From: Colius striatus
Taxonomy: Eukaryota; Chordata; Aves; Coliiformes; Coliidae
Length of the DNA: 64,000 nt
Reading direction: 5' to 3'
Assembly (NCBI RefSeq): GCF_028858725.1
Contig: NC_084790.1
Span: 35,629,031-35,693,030, forward strand
The notes below the pieces were generated by a model. That model searched no databases, was not told the origin of the DNA, and saw only the letters and a list, made by a program, of their open reading frames with translations. The translations under genes were made by a program, and so were the position numbers. Positions within the stretch are counted from its first letter, which is position 1. Every line of letters starts with the position of its first letter. Of this stretch, positions 1-12,514 are shown one piece after another.

Positions 1-2190
1 CCTTGGTTGCAGTCAGCATGAGATGGTAAAGTTCAAGATCTTGTGCAATAGAAACAGAATATTAAGCAGAATCACAACCCTGGACTTTAGCAGGGCAAAC
101 TTTTGTCTTCTCAAGCAATTACTAGGGGACATCTTGTGGGATAGGGCATTGGAGGATAAAGGGGCCCAAGATGGTTGGTCTCTGTTCAAAGATCACTTTT
201 TCCAGGGTCAGGATCAGAGCAACCCAGCAGGTAAGAAATCAAGCAAGGCAGTCAGAAAATCCACATGGTTAAACAAGGAACTGTTGGGAACAGTCAAGTG
301 GAACAGGAGAGTCTATAGATCATGGAAGGAAGGGATGGGCACCTGGAATGAATATAAGACTAGTCAGAGGATGTAGGGAGGCAACTAGGAAAGCTAAAGC
401 CTCATTGAAGTTGTACCTTGCAAGGGAGGTCAAGAACAACAAGAAGGGCTTCTTCAAATACATTGCAGCTAAAACTAACACTAGAGGCAATGTAGGCCCA
501 CTGTTGAATGAGGCAGGTGCCCTGGTGACAGAGGATACAGAGAAGGCAGAGCTAATGAACACCTTCTTTGCCTCTCTCTGTACTGCTGGAGATTGTTCTC
601 AGGAGCCCCAGACTCCAGAGGAAGTCAGGTTAAAGGAGGATTTTTGTTTGGTGGATGAAGACTGGGTTAAAGATCAGTTGAGCAATCTGAAAGTACATAA
701 ATCCATGGGCCTGATGGGATGCTCCCATGGGTGCTGAGGGAGCTGGTGGAACTCATTGCTAAACCACTCTCTATCATCTTCAGTAAATCGTGGAGAACAG
801 GAGAGGTGCCTGAGGGCTGGAGGAAAGCAAATGTCACTCCAGTCTTCAAAAAGGGCAAGAAGAAGGAGCCAGGGAACTACAGACCAGTCAGCCTCACCTC
901 CATCCCTGGAAAGGTGATGGAACAACTTATCCTGGGTGCTGACTTCAGGCATTTAAACCTCAAGAGAGTCATTGGGACCAGTCAACATGGCTTTACCAAG
1001 GAGAAGTCATGTTTGACCAATCTGATAGCCTTTTGTGAAGATGTAACCAGGTGGATAGATGGTGGTAGTGCAGTGGATGTGGATTATCTCAATTTCAGCA
1101 AAAACATTTGACATTATCTCACACAGCATCCTCATGGCAAAACTCAGACAGTGTGGGCTGGATGATCAGTTAGTCAGGTGGATTGTTAAGTGGTTGAAGG
1201 GAAGAAGGCAGAGACATGTGATCAATGGAGCAGGGTCTAGTTGGAGGGCTATATCTAGTGGAGTCCCTCAGGGGTCAATGCTGGGACCAATACTGTTCAA
1301 TATATTCATTAATGACCTTGGTGAGGGAACAGAGAGCACTGTCACCAAGTTTGCTGATGATACTAAACTGAGGGGAGTAGCTGACACAGCAGAAGGCTGT
1401 GCTGCCATCCAATGAGACCTGGACAGGTTGGAGAGTTGGGCAGAGAGGAATCTAATGAAATTCAACAAGGGCAAGTGTAGAGTCTTGCATCTCAGAAAGA
1501 ATAACCCATGTACCAGTACAGGTTGGGGAATGAACTGCTGGAGAGTAGTGTAGGGAAAAGTGATTTGAGGGTTGTGGTGGACAGCAGGATGAGCATGAGC
1601 CTACAATGTGCCCTCATGGTCAAAGGCATCTTGGGCTGTGGGCAGTAGGTTCAGATAGTGGTTCTTCTCTCCCTCTACTCTACCCTCATGAGACCGCATC
1701 TGGAATATTCTGGGCCCCTCAGTTCAAGGACAGGGAGCTGCTAGAGAGAGTTCAGTGCAAGGCCACCAAGATGATGAAGTGAGTGGAGCATCTCCCTTAT
1801 GATGAAAGGCTGAGGGAGCTGGCGCTCTTTAGCTTGGAGAAGCGAAGACCGAGGGGTGACCTTATTAATGTTTACAAATATTTAAAGGGTGAGTGTCAGG
1901 AGGATGGAGCCAGGCTCTTCTCAGTTAGGTCCAATGATAGGACACGGAACAATGGGTACAAGCTGGAACATAAGAGGTTCCAAAGAAACCCAAGGAAAAA
2001 TTTCCTCACTATGAAGGTGACAGAGTACTAGCACAGGCTGCCCAGATGGCTTGTTGAGTCCTCTTCCCTGGAGACATTCAATTCCCTGGAGTACCTCCTC
2101 CGGCAGGGACTTTGGACTAGATGATCTCTCAAGGTCCCTTCCAACTCTTAAGATTCTGTGAATCTGAGTGAATCTGTGTGAATCTGTGAA
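1..2190 (+). mobile_element. CR1 LINE, cut by the window edge (CR1 #1)
   Basis: A CR1 non-LTR retrotransposon enters at the left edge at the end of the endonuclease domain; its first bases match positions near 16000 in the CR1 at 14905. It continues through the reverse transcriptase region into the 3' UTR, ending with the CR1 signature TTGGACTAGATGATCTC and AAGGTCCCTTCCAACTC and then a degenerate ATTCTGTGAATCTGTGAA tail instead of the usual octamer repeats. The copy is old: ORF2 is broken across several frames. The true 5' limit lies outside the window. Confidence 0.93.
23..2031 (+). pseudogene. CR1 ORF2 remnant (end of endonuclease plus reverse transcriptase)
   Basis: Open stretches in different frames (23-376, 348-737, 719-1111, 1059-1415, 1783-2031) together cover the linker after the endonuclease, the fingers and palm of the reverse transcriptase, and the C-terminal region. 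The palm shows [14 protein letters not shown] and the catalytic FADD near 1350-1361. At least four frame changes and a TGA after the palm (near 1413) separate the pieces, so no functional enzyme can be made. In a live CR1 this protein nicks target DNA and primes reverse transcription from the element's own 3' UTR. Confidence 0.9.
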
Positions 2191-4661
2191 TTCATGTTTT
2201 TACAAAGGTGCTTCTCCAAACAACTAAAGCACAGAACAAACACTTATCAACTCAGCAATTAACTTTCATACCTTCAACAATCTGTGTTTTGAAACACCAT
2301 TTACAATTGCAGAGACGCTCACCTGTCCTTGGTCTATGCAATGTTAGAAGAAAAGATTAGTCCAATCTCTTGTACACAAGACTCTTGTTTAATCCAGGAT
2401 GTGGCTGATAGCATTCACACCAAATTTACATAAAGTTCAAAACAAAGGGTGAATGAATCCAGCTGTCATGCCTTCTGTCTCTTTCTTGTACATAAGTTAT
2501 GTCATGAGACAACTGACCACATTTTTAAACCCTTTAAAAGGCTTTGGGTATCTGGTTCTTTTTTTGTTATTATTAGAATTTTCAAGTGTAAGACATTTCA
2601 AACAGCAACGATTTTCACACAGTTTGTTCATGTTCCTAACTCAGAACTTTGGATAATGTTTTATTGGAGTGGAGGAGCAGGAAGAGGGAAAGATTTCAGT
2701 CCAATGAAGAAATCATTAAGTTTAGACACTACTGGCTCAAATACTGTATTTGAAGACACTGAAGGCTCATTAATGTATCTGATTTGTGTGTTTAAGGACA
2801 CAAATATATTGTAAATGTAAATAACTCTGAATGTAGGGTAGATTTTCAGAGAAGATGACCAGATTTAGCTGTCCCTGGGAAATGTACATACTCACTATCT
2901 GGAAATCAGAATACTTCTGTTTATTTTTTCAATACTTTTTTACTTAAAAAAAAAAAAAATTCATTGTTGTAGATAGTTGAGGAATATGGAGTGATAAAGC
3001 TAAGAAAGAGAAAATAAACCAAAAAGCCAAACTATCCCTGAGGAGTTTTAAAAACTTGAATAATTTCTAGTCAAACACGAAGTCCAATTTCTTTTGTTCG
3101 GCTTTAGTAATGTCGATTTTCCAGGAAACACGAAAGATTCTGTGTTCATTTAAATATACACTAATGAGTTTGCCTCTTTTTGTCAGGAAGTACTTAATTA
3201 AAGTAAGAGAACCCATATTTTGAACAACATATTCATTATATTGAAAGGAATTGGGATCCTGAAAGGGTGGAACAACACCAAAAGGAAGGCATCTCTTTTG
3301 TCTGTCAATTACTTTGTTCTAAATAGGATGACTCAGAGCATCAGCCACAGTAAGAGCTGACAATCAAGAGGAAGATGTTCTGCTTCTGTGTTGACTACTG
3401 GGCTAATCTATCAGCTCCTAGGAAGAGATGAAGCTTTTAACCTGTACCACTTGCTGTTTTTGTCAAAGTTGTCTTTGGAGAATGACTTAGCACAGTCTGT
3501 TACTGTTTCAGTGCTTGTAAAATTCCTATCCCATGAATAAAACAACCAGCTGCAATATTTGTTTCTTGCCTTTCTGCTGATTAACAAGCAGGTCTGGGTC
3601 AGCCTTACTTCAAACATAAACACCCCTTTGCAATTCAATAGCTTGTATCCAAAAATCAATGTCAAGGGCACCATGTAAACTTGCAGATATATGTTATGAA
3701 AACTTTGTTTGAAATAAGAGTGTTCTTTCCCCAGTTGTGCAAGAGATTTGGGAGTTATTTAGTCAGAGCTGTGTCCTTTTAATGGTTTCTCCTTATCAGA
3801 GTGTTGTGATCTAATGCCAGCTGGAAACATCGCACCATAGTTGCCCACTCCCCCTCAGTGGGATGGGGGAAGGAATCGTAAGAGTAGTTCTCAACACAAA
3901 TCCAAAACATAGTACCATACAAGCTACTATGGAAAAAATTAACTCAGTTAAAACCAGCACATAGGCTAAATACAGATACTACCAGGCTGGGGCTGGTAGC
4001 TGTGGGAGTATTCTTATTACTGGTAATACTACAAATCATAAACACCTAATAAACTGCAGTTCTCAAGCAATTTGGACATAAGAACCGACAGGGAAATCCC
4101 GTCTCTTTCAATGGGGGGAAACCCATTAGCACCTCTGGTATTTATCCACAGCTGACCCTACACGTTACAAGTTGGCAGATGACAGACAGGTAGCTTGTGG
4201 AATAATTTATATCTGCAGACATGGCTTCCCAAGAAAATTCTCTGCATCAGCCCACCCTCACCTTCAGCCAGCATAAGATGTCCTCACAGAAAGTTTCTAT
4301 TGAGAACCATCACATTTCTGCTTGCAGCCAGCAGGTAATGTACAGGTTGTCTTCACTGCTGTTCCTGGTCACTTTCCTTCTAGCCTTAGTCAGAGCTTGT
4401 CCACTCGATTTATATTTGGTATTTGCTACTGGTGTTATTATATCTTTATATAATGAACCAAGTCAGTTCATAAAGACTGTGTGGCTCTTGTGCTGGCACA
4501 AGAGGAAACACAAGAGGAAAGAGTATGAGTGTGAACCCAGCAGTAGAAGGGTGAAAGATAGGAAAGAGAAGTCATTTTGTATTATTACCTAGACTTTCTA
4601 GAACTTTGTTATTCTCCACTAGTCTTGTTTACCTTAAATAATTCTGTGTTCTCTGGAGGTT
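2191..4661. other. Intergenic, AT-rich, no gene recognised
   Basis: No exon-like, RNA-gene or repeat signature was recognised. The longest open stretch is 4221-4592 on the plus strand (123 codons) with two hydrophobic segments and a lysine/arginine-rich end; its start has G at -3 and G at +4. It resembles no family known to me and could be chance, so it is not called as a gene. Confidence 0.6.
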
Positions 4662-4894
4662 TTCATAGAACCAAAAAATCATATAATGGTAGGGGTTGGA
4701 AGGGACCTTTAGATATCATCTAGTCCAACCCCCCTGCAGAAGCAGGTTCACCTAGATCAGGTTGCATAGGAGCATGTCCAAGTGGGATTTGAATGTCTCC
4801 AGGGAAGCAGACTCGACAACCCGTCACACTCACAGTGAAACAGTTTTTTCTTATATTTAAATTGAACTTTTTGTGTTCCAGCTTCATCCCATTA

Positions 4895-4899
4895 CCCCT
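4895..4899. repeat. Target site duplication CCCCT, left copy
   Basis: CCCCT stands immediately before the solo LTR and is repeated at 5456-5460 just after it. The 5-bp length matches the duplication (CCTAT) around the complete provirus of the same family. Confidence 0.85.
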
Positions 4900-5455
4900 T
4901 GTAGTGGGTCTGGGATGGTAGTGATTTTCCACAGCAGCTCTTGCTGTGCTGTGCTTACTGTTGATATCAATATTATGACTACTGCTTGCACAGCATCAGG
5001 GCTGTCCCTCCAGCATTCCTTCCCCCACCTTCACCAATAGCTGTGGGTGGGCATGATCTTGGGAGGGACTATGGCCAGGACAGCTGACCCAGGCTGACCA
5101 AGGAGATATTCCATACCATATGATGTCAGCTCAGTAATATAAACTGGGGGAGAGGAGCAGGAAGGGGAGGCGAGATTCATTGCTGGCCTTCCCAAAGCAA
5201 TCGCTACGCGTACCGAAGCCCTGCTTCTCGGGAGGTGGCCAGACATCGCTGCTGATGGGAAGTACAGAGTAACAGCTTTATCTGCTTTTGCTTTGCTTCC
5301 CGCGCGCATGGCTTTGCTGCTTCTTTATTAAACTGCTTTTATCTCAACCCACGAGACTCCCATCTTATTTTCTCCCCTTCCCTGGCTTGCTGAGGAGGTG
5401 GGGGATAGAGCGGTGTGGTGGGCACCTGGCATCCAGCCAGGCTCAAACTACCACA
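4900..5455 (+). mobile_element. Solo LTR of the same ERV family as the provirus at 33963
   Basis: A 556-bp element starting TGTAGTGGGTC and ending AACTACCACA aligns end to end, in inverse orientation, with the 555-bp LTRs of the provirus. It is slightly diverged: for example the CRE core is TGATGTCA (5121-5128) where the provirus has TGACGTCA. A TATA-like AATATAAAC lies at 5136-5144 and an ATTAAA poly(A) signal at 5327-5332. No internal retroviral sequence is present, as expected after LTR-LTR recombination. It interrupts the 3' UTR of CR1 #2 and is therefore younger than that copy. Confidence 0.92.
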
Positions 5456-5460
5456 CCCCT
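5456..5460. repeat. Target site duplication CCCCT, right copy
   Basis: Exact repeat of 4895-4899, directly after the LTR end ...CCACA. CR1 sequence resumes immediately after it. Confidence 0.85.
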
Positions 5461-5829
5461 TTTCCTGTTACTAGCTACTATAGAAAAAAGGGATGTCCCA
5501 AACTCCTGACATCCACCCTTTAGATATTTAAAGTGTAAATAAGGTCTCCCCTCAGTATCCTCTTTTCCAAACTAGACAGCCCCAGTTCCCACAGCCTTTC
5601 CTCGTATGAAAGATGTTCCAGTCCCCTGATCATCTTGGTGGCCCTGCTGGACTCTCTTCAGAAGTTCTCTGTCCCTCTTGAGCTGAGAAGCCCAGAACTG
5701 GACACAGAACTCCGGATGAGGCCTCACCAGGGCAGAGGAGAAGGGAAGAAGAATCTCCCTTGACCTGCTGGCCACACTCTTCTTCATGCATCCCAGGGTG
5801 CCATTGGCCTTCTTGGCCACAAGGGCACA

Positions 5830-6691
5830 TTACTGGCTCATATTTAGCTTATTATCAATCAGGACTCCCAGGTCTCTCTCTGCAGAGCTGCTCTTCAGCA
5901 GTTCGGCCACCAGCCTGTACTGGTGCATGGGGTTGTTCCTTCCCAGATGCAGGACTCTGCACTTGTCCTTGTTGAACCTCATGAGATTCCTCTCTGCCCA
6001 ATTCTCCAGCCAGTTGAGATCCCACTGAATGACAGCACAGCCTTCTGGGGAATCAGCCAGTCCTCTCAGTTTGTTGTCATCAGCCAACGTGCTGAGGGTA
6101 CACTCTGTCCCCTCAGCCAGATCGTTGATGAAGATGTTGAACAAGACTGGCCCCAGAACTGATCCCTGTGGAACTCCACTGGCCACAGGCCTCCAATTCG
6201 ACTCTGTGCCATTGATCACCACCCTCTGGGCTCTGTCATTCAGCCAGCTCTTGATCCACCTCGCTGTCCACTCATCCAACCCACACTACCTGAGCTCTCT
6301 GATGAGGATGTAATGGGAGACAGTGTCAAAAGCCTTGCTGAAGTCAAGGCAGATGACATCCGCTGCTCTCCCCTCATCTGTCCAGACAGTTATGCACTCA
6401 TAGAAGGCTATCAGGTTGGTCAAACAGGATTTTCCCCTTTGGTGAAGCCATGTTGACTCCCCCTGATAACCATGTATGTTCAGTGATGACAGTCAGGATG
6501 AGTCTGCCTTTCCGGAACAACACATAACCCTCCATGGCTGTGCTCCAGTCATGGCAGCTGTCCCACCACGTCTCTGTGACCACAATGAGGTTGTAGCCCC
6601 ACATCCGCACCCACATCTCCAGTTCCTCCTGCTTATTCCCCAGGCTGCGTGCATTGGTGTAGAGGCAGCACAGGGGCTTACTCAAACACAC
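5830..6691 (-). pseudogene. CR1 #2 ORF2 remnant, endonuclease start joined to RT
   Basis: The minus-strand frame 6691-6398 encodes the start of the CR1 endonuclease (TNARSLGNKQEELEMWVR, then TETWWD) and runs into unrelated-looking residues at the deletion junction. The frame 6279-5830 encodes the RT palm with [14 protein letters not shown]. The catalytic box reads LADD near 6087-6076, where CR1 normally has FADD or YADD, a change at the residue before the catalytic alanine-aspartate pair. The deletion removes most of the endonuclease and the RT fingers, so this copy is dead. Confidence 0.88.
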
Positions 6692-6820
6692 AGGTTCCCC
6701 TGAGTGGATGCAGGAGGTTCCTCTCTGGTTTGGCTCTTTCTCAGGGTGGTCAGCCTTCCGTATCTCAGCCCAGTGTGCAGATGAAGGGCACTTATCATTG
6801 CATTCTCTGTCCTACCCTGC

Positions 6821-7802
6821 TGCTTTAATGAGAAAGGGACTCCTATTTTCTAACTAGTAACCAATTTTAAATCCTTCTCAAAGCTTTCTCAGACTGTGGA
6901 TTTCATACTTTCTTAATAGCTTCTAACAAGGCACTTCAAAAAAAAAGCTATTTTAGAAGAATTCTCCTCTTTATCATGAATGGTTTGTTTCATCCTCCCT
7001 TAGCCTATGAAGCTCAGCCTTACACCACTGAGGTCAGGGACTCTGTTGTTTCACATTGGTTGTGAATCTAGCAGCCAAGAATCTGCTCCACTAGTCTTCC
7101 TAAGAAATTTACTTCAGAAGCATGATTTATAAAGGCAGGACTATTTCAGCCCTTATACTGTTCACATCACAATGCTATGTGATTCCATCTTTAATAGTGT
7201 GCTTCAGAGTATTTCCTTCTAACAGTTTTTCTCAGAATAGTACTATAACAGCCAAGCAGCTGTTTTGGACCACAATAACATAATTTTTGTCATCAGCATA
7301 GCTATTTCATTCATTGATTCCTTAGGAATTCATAGGCAAATGTCATCCAGTCTTGGCAAACACTCACCAGTTCCTACAGTTTTTGTATCGTATTTCTTTT
7401 AATACCTCTCTCTATGACAACACTTCATCTACAGACAAATGTCAGCATATCTTTTCCCTTGTTGATAGGACCACAGCAAAATGCACATTTTGTCACTGCC
7501 ATTTGATGCTCTCCCTTGATACAAAATGTGTCCTTTGTCTGCATTGTATTTATTGTTCCTCAGAACATACAGTAAGAAAATAACAAATGTTAATATCCAC
7601 AGAAAGAGTCCCTCTCCCTATTTCCATTTTATGAGGACAGTGCCAAGGAGTGGGGGAACTAAAGCCTTAGCTATGGGTACACAACAAGTTCCAACAGTTC
7701 AGATTATCATTTAATGTCATTTATGAACAGGCAGCCCTCATTAGTTCTCACTCAGAATCAGAACCTTGTTATGCCAAACAATTAACCAGGAAGAGAAGCA
7801 GA
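6821..7802. other. Intergenic, no gene recognised
   Basis: AT-rich sequence without recognised repeat or coding signature. The open stretches (76 and 62 codons) have no family resemblance. Confidence 0.55.
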
Positions 7803-7900
7803 TGCGACCTGATCTAGGTGAACCTGTTTCTGCAGGGGGGTTGGACTAGAGGACCTCTAAAGGTCCCTTCCAACCCCTACCATTCTATGATTCTATGATA
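7803..7900 (+). mobile_element. CR1 3' end fragment
   Basis: A short 5'-truncated CR1 tail: a GATCTAGGTGAACCTG stretch, then TTGGACTAGAGGACCTC and AAGGTCCCTTCCAACCC, and a terminal ATTCTATGATTCTATGA repeat. It belongs to the same young CR1 type as the tails at 4668 and 27415. Confidence 0.9.
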
Positions 7901-10189
7901 TGGAGCCTATTCACACCTAGAGAGCTCATGTAATTTCTGGAATTTCCTGTTTCCAGCTGGGCTATAAACAATGAAACATTTGCACCTTCAAAGTTTTAAT
8001 TGCTCTCCTTAGGAATCCTGAAATGTGTTGTGCCTATTATTATCCATGTTTATAACGAGCAGGAGACAGGAATGGTGAGTTGTATAAACATTAATGAAAG
8101 GTTTCTGGCATCTACCTATAGAAGAGGCCACTAGATCTTCTCTCAACCTATGTCTTCTCTCAACTGCATCATCTGAACTAGGAAATGAATGAAGTATGTA
8201 ACCACATTTTGATGGTGCTAACATTCATTTGCATGTGAGCTAAAAAGACACTTTCCACTTAAAAATTATCTGGAATCTTACTATAGACAAAGCCCTTCTC
8301 TTTCCTTACATTCTTGCCCAAAATCCTTGACAGCATACCTGCCACATGGGCATAATGACAACTTTGTTGGGAGGCTGCCTGCAGACTGCCTCTGATGTGC
8401 TTATTCTGTTCGGAGATGATACCAAGGACTCCCAAGAGTTTTCCTTCTAGAAGCAGAAGCAACTTTGTGACCAAAAGACTGCAGGCAGGTGTGCAAAGTG
8501 GTAGGGAAAGGACAGGTGAATTTTTACAGCACTCAAGTCCAAAGCACACTGCTGAATTTACCAGGACAGATCAAGGAATTGATGTAGACTCCTGGAAAGA
8601 TAACGAAACCCTGGGCTGAAGCTGGAAGTGTGCCCAAATGCAAAGGATGTTACTTCAGAGTACGAAACCCTGTTTGCTCATCTGTTGGTCTACATATCCT
8701 GGTGGTGTTCAATGGGAAACTGATTTTCAACAGTTATGTGCTAAATGGATGTCAGAGTGACTATCAGCATGCTCACTGAGGGAAAGACTGCACTAAAGTT
8801 GCAAACAAGAAGTAACACAGAGCAATATTCCTGACTCCCTTGAGTGCAGAGCCAGCTCCTCTTCTGTAAGAGATTTGTGCTATCTGCCTATAAGATGTTT
8901 GCACTGCTCTTGGGTTTCAAAAGTTGAGTGCCAAGCAGCTGGATCTTTTGCTAGTTTGTAGGTGAGCTTTCTACAAGCCAGTAATGTGTTCCACAAGGAG
9001 TAGAAGCTCTAAAGTCCTTAACAGCCTCATACAGGTACTCAGTAAGGCATGTTCTCTATTCTGTTTGAACAACCTGAAAAAATGAAAGCCATTGAACTAT
9101 AAACTGCCAGCCAAGAGCTGCTAAACTTAGTTTGCCAGAGCACCAGTGATGGCCTAAACCACAGACAGAACTAGTGAGGAAATGTGAACTCATGTATAAG
9201 ACCGGACAGCTTACTAGGAGGCTTTGCACCCACTCTAACGCTGCAGTCCAGACATGAAATTTATTTTGGTTTCCTTCTTTGACCCTTTGACTGCTTCAGA
9301 AATATACTATAGTTGGGATTTTGGCATCACTGAACTCTTGCTTAAATTCCTTCCTGAGAGTTATGCAGATTGCTATGCTGTGTTCACAGAAGAGCTTAAT
9401 GATGGAGAGAATTTTCATTCCAAGCCAGTGCTGGTGTTAACCTGCTGCCATGGGTTTGATTTGGCAATGGTAACACTTAAATCTTAAATCAGTAATATCA
9501 AAAGCAGCATAGCTTTGAAGAAATGTTTCCTTGTTTTTATAGCTAAGAATATGCATAAAAATTGGTCTTAAGTTTCCTTTTTTAATGTAAGTAACATGAG
9601 TCAAGGCACTATAGGCACTTGTAGAGGACATCAGGGATTTCATGTAACTCTCACCAGCACCCTTGATTAGTTGTAGGATCTTACTCTGTCTTTTAAAAAA
9701 ATGCTGGCTGTGTCATTAATGCTTGTAATTAAGGGGGAATATAACTCCAAAGAAATGATGTAGTGTCTAAAAATAAAAACTAACTGTGCCATGAGATAAA
9801 ATACATTTCAGCCCCCTGGGATTATGCCGTCAGTAAAGGGTGGGGGAAAAAGACATGGTCTCCCTGGGCAAATGCAAAGCTTCAAAGGCACTAAGAGCCT
9901 GTCAATCTGCTAATCTCAAGTGGTACAAGAATTGGAACTGTCAGGAAGGACTAAATACTTTCCCAAGAAATGTTTTCCCATAGTAGACACAATACCATTG
10001 AAAACACAGAATACTCCACATTAAAATAAACAAACAAACAAAGCAACTCTGGGCACTATTATTCCATCCAATGCAAACTGAATCCTATACTTGCCATTGC
10101 ACTCTTGTACTTAGTGATTATATTCCACAATACAGTGAACGCAAAAGGAAGATGTTAAAATGTGATTATATCTTTCAGTCAACATAAAT
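7901..10189. other. Intergenic, no gene recognised
   Basis: No recognisable exon, RNA gene or repeat beyond short A/T runs. Open stretches are below 100 codons and look like chance. Confidence 0.55.
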
Positions 10190-10255
10190 AACAGAACAAT
10201 TCAGGTTGGAACGGACCACAGGAGCTCTTGAGTCCAACCTCCTGTTTAGAATACA
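10190..10255 (-). mobile_element. Short CR1 3' end remnant, old
   Basis: The plus strand reads CAGGTTGGAACGGACCACAG followed by AGTCCAACCTCCTGTTTAG, the inverse of a CR1 3' terminus. It is degraded, and the octamer tail is nearly gone. Confidence 0.7.
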
Positions 10256-12514
10256 GTCAACAAAGAAAGCAAACCAGAATATATAACAATGAGTGGGGAA
10301 ACTGGCCCAAGTCACTCGAGCTAATCTGCCTTTTAAAGTCAACAGAGCAGTACAAACATCATGGCAGAGTAATAGGTAGTAATTAAGCAGAAGGCTTTCT
10401 TTAGCTGTTAACAGGAGCACATAGCAAGCAAAACTTGTGCCAGTCTTGTAGCAGTGGGTTACACGTAGAAAACAGTAGGAAAGTGAAGTGGAAATAAGGA
10501 AGTATTCTTCTTCACTTGATGGAAAGCAACAGAGTTTACTTTCAGAGGCCTGATGTGGCCTCTGAAAAGATGTGAGTTAAGGCCCAATAAAACAGGAAAT
10601 AGTGAAATCTGCTGAGCTTTGGTTACCAGAGTGGTAAATCATAGAAAAAAGAGCAAAGAAGTTTTGTGTCATCCGGCCTCATACTCGGTCAGTGAGAAAA
10701 GTTCACTAAAAAAAGTCATGCTGTAATGATTTATCCAAAAACTTCACCTGTGGGATATGTATTTTTCATCCAATTGAGAAACTAAATTTAAAACAACTTG
10801 TAAATTCTCATTTTGTCATGTTCACTTCCCAAAGAAAGGTTTACAGAAGAATAGTATGGCTGTTATTGGATGAAGTGACATATAGAACTAAAGTAAAGGC
10901 CAAGGAAGATATGCTCTAAAGCAACAATTGTTTAACAACTAAAGATAAGAGACAGATGTGTTAGTCATGTTGATGCTTTTGTGGATGCCATAATTTCATC
11001 ATTATCTTCTCTGCCACGTCTGTCATGCTCTACCCTTCAAAAATTAGTAATGAAACCATGAGGGACCAAAGAAGCTATGTAAGTATACACTAACTGAACA
11101 ATGGAGCCAAAAGTTGAATATTTGACATCAACTTCCATAAATTGTTACTTCCCATCAGATTGGATTTAGTGTTGTTTATCTTCAGAAACATCCATCATAC
11201 ATTGATTGTATTAGGATAGGCTCTTGAAGAGGAGAGAAACCATGTCAGAATCTCAATCTCTGTGATTATTCTTATCATAAATAGAATAGAAAGTTTCTGA
11301 ATAGCAGAATTTCTGTGTACAACATTACTAACTACAGTTGGTTAGGATCAGAAGCCTTTAATTTCTTTCAAAAGAACACGTTTATTATTGAACCTAAATA
11401 ATATGTGAGCCTAAGAGCTTGTGTAAGACCTCTGTTGTCTTCTAAAGAGCCACAGAAATGGTGGCAGTGACCTTATGTAACCATTCCCTGGCTCTTATGT
11501 TGGCAGTCCATGCGTTATAACAACCAGAGAATGGATGTTTCACGTGACATGACAAACAGATAGATACTCCTGTTAGGCAGAACACCTCCTGTCTCACTTC
11601 GAAGGCATCCTCTAAATGCAGATAACACTTATCTATCCTACAAGGCTCTCCTGTTCATTTGGCAGCAAAAGCTCAGTGAGAATTGAGTAATCCATGCTTC
11701 CTGCAGGCCTTTGGTGAACCCTAGTAACCCTTTTGTCTGCCACTACTCACTTGTCATGGACTATACAAGCAGGATCGAAAATTCCTTTGTGGGCTGGCAC
11801 TGCTCAGAGCCACAATTTTGCAAACAGTTGTTGATCTGGGTGTCTTCCATTGCACTAGAATAACCCCAGAACACAGATAAAAACACCTGTTGATAAATCT
11901 CTCCTAGAGAGGCCACATACACAACAATAACACATGTTCTGCATTTAATTACTACTTTGCCAACATGAATTGGTAGTAAACACATAAGTTAAACAGGAAC
12001 CGTACATGGAAGCACAGGCAACGCAGCATGCTTTCCTGCTAAAGAAAGGACATCTACTGAAAATTATACCTACCAGCTTAACACTTGCTTGCAGCTAATT
12101 ACCACAGTTTCCAGCACATGTTAAGACACTGGAATCAGGGATTCCTGTCTGTGTTTTTTAACTGTCATTATTCAAACAAAATCTACATGAAATACCATCT
12201 ACATCTTTTCTTTGGTCAAATACACAAACTGGGCACAATAAGAGACAACAGAAACTAACAGTGTAACTTGGATTGAACTCCCAATGCCTTTAACAGTTAG
12301 GCTAAATACCAGCAATACAATTAGAGTAAGAAATGATTCAGCTAAATCTACCGTTGAAGTTAGTGCAGACAATACACCAGACAGCTGAAAGGCCCGTAAT
12401 AATGTGACCTTTGTTTAAAAAAAAAAATCTGCATGTTTAACTGTGTTTTTGAACATGGAAATATCACTAAAATGTTAAAGACAGACTAAAAGGAATTCCC
12501 ATGAAGGTCAAGAG
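10256..12514. other. Intergenic, no gene recognised
   Basis: AT-rich, without recognised gene, RNA or repeat. The only longer open stretch (11985-11761, 74 codons, minus strand) has no recognisable features. Confidence 0.55.

Larger units (their letters stand above)
4662..6820 (-). mobile_element. CR1 LINE with internal deletion and nested solo LTR (CR1 #2)
   Basis: Read on the minus strand, the element starts near 6820, at a point matching 15250 in CR1 #3, and runs through the beginning of the endonuclease. It then jumps near 6480-6500 directly into the reverse transcriptase, losing about 1.3-1.4 kb compared with CR1 #3. It continues through RT and the 3' UTR to the canonical end (GGTTGGAAGGGACCTTTAGA on the plus strand at 4694) and a decayed tail near 4662. 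The 3' UTR is split by a solo LTR at 4900-5455; the CR1 sequence resumes cleanly on both sides. Confidence 0.92.
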
